A stretch of 64,000 nt of DNA from contig CAVRAP010000020.1 of NCBI GenBank assembly GCA_963718995.1, positions 248,001 through 312,000 of the forward strand, written 5' to 3'. This DNA is from UBA4744 sp963718995 (lineage in GTDB: Bacteria; Actinomycetota; Acidimicrobiia; Spongiisociales; UBA4744). The position numbers were made by a program, and so were the translations under genes. The notes below the pieces were generated by a model. That model was given only the letters and a program-made list of their open reading frames with translations, did not search any database and had not been told where the DNA came from. Numbering within the stretch: position 1 is the stretch's first letter; each line of letters opens with the position of its first letter. Shown here in pieces: positions 63,761 through 64,000 of the stretch.

Positions 63761-64000
63761 TCAGGGCGCGACCGTCAGATCGGCAACCTCCCAGTCGTCG
63801 TGCCCGAGATAGCGCACCGCGCAGCGGAACTCCCGGAGGGGCAGATCCGCCGGTTCGTAGTAGGAGAAGACGAAATAGACGTTCGAGCCCGGGGATAACT
63901 TCACCCGGTCACTCGGGTTGGGCGGCAGCTCGCCAAAACGAGTGCCCGCCGGCAGGTCGAGGTTGGCGATTGCGTATTCGTGGCAAACTTCCCAGGCCCG
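63761..64000 (-). CDS. Hypothetical protein, 5' part outside window
   Basis: The last 79 codons of a frame that enters from the right edge. The C-terminal sequence includes AWEVCHEYAIANLDLPAG, SPGSNVYFVFSYYEPADLPL and LGHDDWEVADLTVAP, which looks like a beta-rich domain. No family is recognised from this part. The frame is clean of stops and its composition matches neighbouring genes, which supports it being real. Confidence 0.6.
   Translation of the reverse strand, partial: RAWEVCHEYAIANLDLPAGTRFGELPPNPSDRVKLSPGSNVYFVFSYYEPADLPLREFRCAVRYLGHDDWEVADLTVAP

Overview
The window looks like chromosomal DNA of an actinobacterium, probably a deep-branching one such as an acidimicrobiia-like lineage. 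The evidence is a high G+C content, a mycothiol synthase gene (mshD), the nrdR / LysM / lexA arrangement known from mycobacteria, actinobacterial-type SOS boxes, and a housekeeping run (dapA, rnj, ftsK, rimO, cinA, recA, rny, miaB, miaA, dapF, lexA, nrdR) in broadly actinobacterial order. The class-level assignment is inference. No phage, insertion sequence or CRISPR array was seen.

Layout. Positions 1-8.3 kb hold an MMPL-type transporter (cut by the window edge), thrS, a kinase-fold protein lacking its catalytic residues, mshD, a patatin-like lipase and a Gfo/Idh/MocA oxidoreductase. Positions 8.5-24.6 kb form a purine-oxidation and molybdenum-hydroxylase region. It has a cysteine-desulfurase-like enzyme, adenine/adenosine deaminase, 8-oxoguanine deaminase, a three-gene xanthine-dehydrogenase-type enzyme, and a tightly overlapping operon pncB / FAD subunit / fused XdhD-like subunit / xdhC / yqeB / yqeC / alcohol dehydrogenase. 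YqeB and YqeC mark molybdenum hydroxylases thought to carry a labile selenium ligand. Deamination of adenine and 8-oxoguanine would yield hypoxanthine and urate, so the enzymes fit one purine-breakdown route.

Positions 24.7-30.6 kb are an accessory patch of small genes (a 34-residue membrane peptide, DUF1905, YciI-like, TfoX-like, DUF1801, GNAT, a toroid cyclase-like protein, a quinone-reductase-like protein). Within it are a truncated sigma-factor remnant and a decayed copy of part of the cyclase-like gene. Positions 30.7-35.2 kb hold four tRNAs (Val-CAC, Val-GAC, Cys, Gly), a minimal metalloprotease, DUF983, trans-aconitate methyltransferase, dut and an unknown membrane protein.

Positions 35.2-49.4 kb carry the SOS and RNA-modification block: nrdR, an SOS-linked LysM protein, lexA, dapF, miaA, miaB, rny, recA, thpR, cinA, rimO, then a diguanylate cyclase and a small secreted protein. 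Positions 49.5-64 kb contain a PHP phosphatase, the glyoxylate shunt (aceA, aceB), a branched-chain 2-oxoacid dehydrogenase-type operon (E1 alpha, E1 beta, E2), ftsK, RNase J, dapA, a thioredoxin-TPR protein and a cyclophilin.

A striking property of the sequence itself is that at least ten genes are broken by single-base shifts, mostly in short homopolymers, while both halves stay well conserved. Conserved housekeeping genes (dapF, cinA) are among them, so most of these are probably sequencing or assembly indels. Many neighbours on the minus strand overlap by 4 bases (ATGA, GTGA), which suggests long, translationally coupled operons.
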